Of a stretch of DNA of 5,920 nt, positions 5,848 to 5,920 are shown piece after piece. How positions within the stretch are numbered: position 1 is the first letter of the stretch; every line of letters starts with the position of its first letter. Source of the stretch: Chlorobiota bacterium (GTDB taxonomy: Bacteria > Bacteroidota > Bacteroidia > Flavobacteriales > Flavobacteriaceae). A program made the translations under genes and the position numbers. The stretch is taken from NCBI GenBank assembly GCA_013151975.1, contig JAADHG010000091.1, positions 13,496-19,415 on the forward strand, in the 5' to 3' direction. The notes below the pieces were generated by a model. The model searched no databases and had not been told where the DNA came from. It saw only the letters and a program-made list of their open reading frames with translations.

Positions 5848-5920
5848 AACATGAAATAAATTATAATTATAAAGTTCTTCTTAATGACGGTAAATCATTT
5901 GGAGCTTTAGACGGGATTTT
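5844..5920 (+). CDS. Unknown gene coupled to hsdS, 5' end only
   Basis: An ATG at 5844 overlaps the hsdS stop by ATGA, and the frame stays open to the window end, giving 25 complete codons. The visible start reads MKHEINYNYKVLLNDGKSFG and continues with a small hydrophobic/acidic stretch. I do not recognise the family. It does not look to me like a typical HsdR start, though 25 residues are too few to exclude it. Genes of varied function are often found between hsdS and hsdR, including abortive-infection, RhuM-like and Fic-like genes. The four-base overlap, the same as between hsdM and hsdS, makes it very likely to be a real part of the operon. Confidence 0.75.
   Translation, partial: MKHEINYNYKVLLNDGKSFGALDGI

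Noticed and set aside
1..5920. CRISPR array, insertion sequence or riboswitch
   Set aside because: No regularly spaced repeats, no transposase with terminal inverted repeats, and no recognised riboswitch core were seen.

Overview
The window looks like a chromosome/island junction from a member of the Bacteroidota, most likely the Flavobacteriaceae. The DNA is AT-rich, the genes lack obvious Shine-Dalgarno sequences and have A-rich leaders, and two promoters of the Bacteroidota type (TTG, about 19-20 bases, TAnnTTTG) can be read by eye. The rseP-type membrane protease also resembles Bacteroidota members of its family. This assignment is inference from sequence style; no database was searched.

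Left part (1-about 1036), core chromosome: the 3' portion of an RseP-type site-2 intramembrane protease gene, then a short promoter and a complete tRNA-Asn (anticodon GTT, encoded CCA) on the plus strand.

Middle part (about 999-3175), integration module: a large serine recombinase gene runs leftwards on the minus strand. Its last 12 codons and stop lie inside the 3' half of the tRNA gene, so the tRNA 3' end is the probable attachment site and this is the left edge of a genomic island. The tRNA terminator hairpin also lies inside the recombinase coding sequence. Upstream of the recombinase, 23 bases away, is a 43-codon reading frame in the same direction. Before that lies a gene-poor stretch of about 470 bases with a leftward promoter, an 18-bp perfect palindrome, a 13-base direct repeat and a possible leader hairpin.

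Right part (3176-5920), cargo: a type I restriction-modification operon on the plus strand. The methylase gene hsdM and the specificity gene hsdS overlap by ATGA. hsdS in turn overlaps by ATGA the start of a third gene that is cut off after 25 codons and that I do not recognise. No hsdR is visible; it may lie downstream. The arrangement is a mobile defence island at tRNA-Asn. The recombinase would move the element, while HsdM and HsdS would methylate host DNA at a sequence set by HsdS. The best candidates for something undescribed are the coupled unknown gene at the right edge, the 43-aa protein next to the recombinase, and the three-way overlap of tRNA, terminator and recombinase 3' end.
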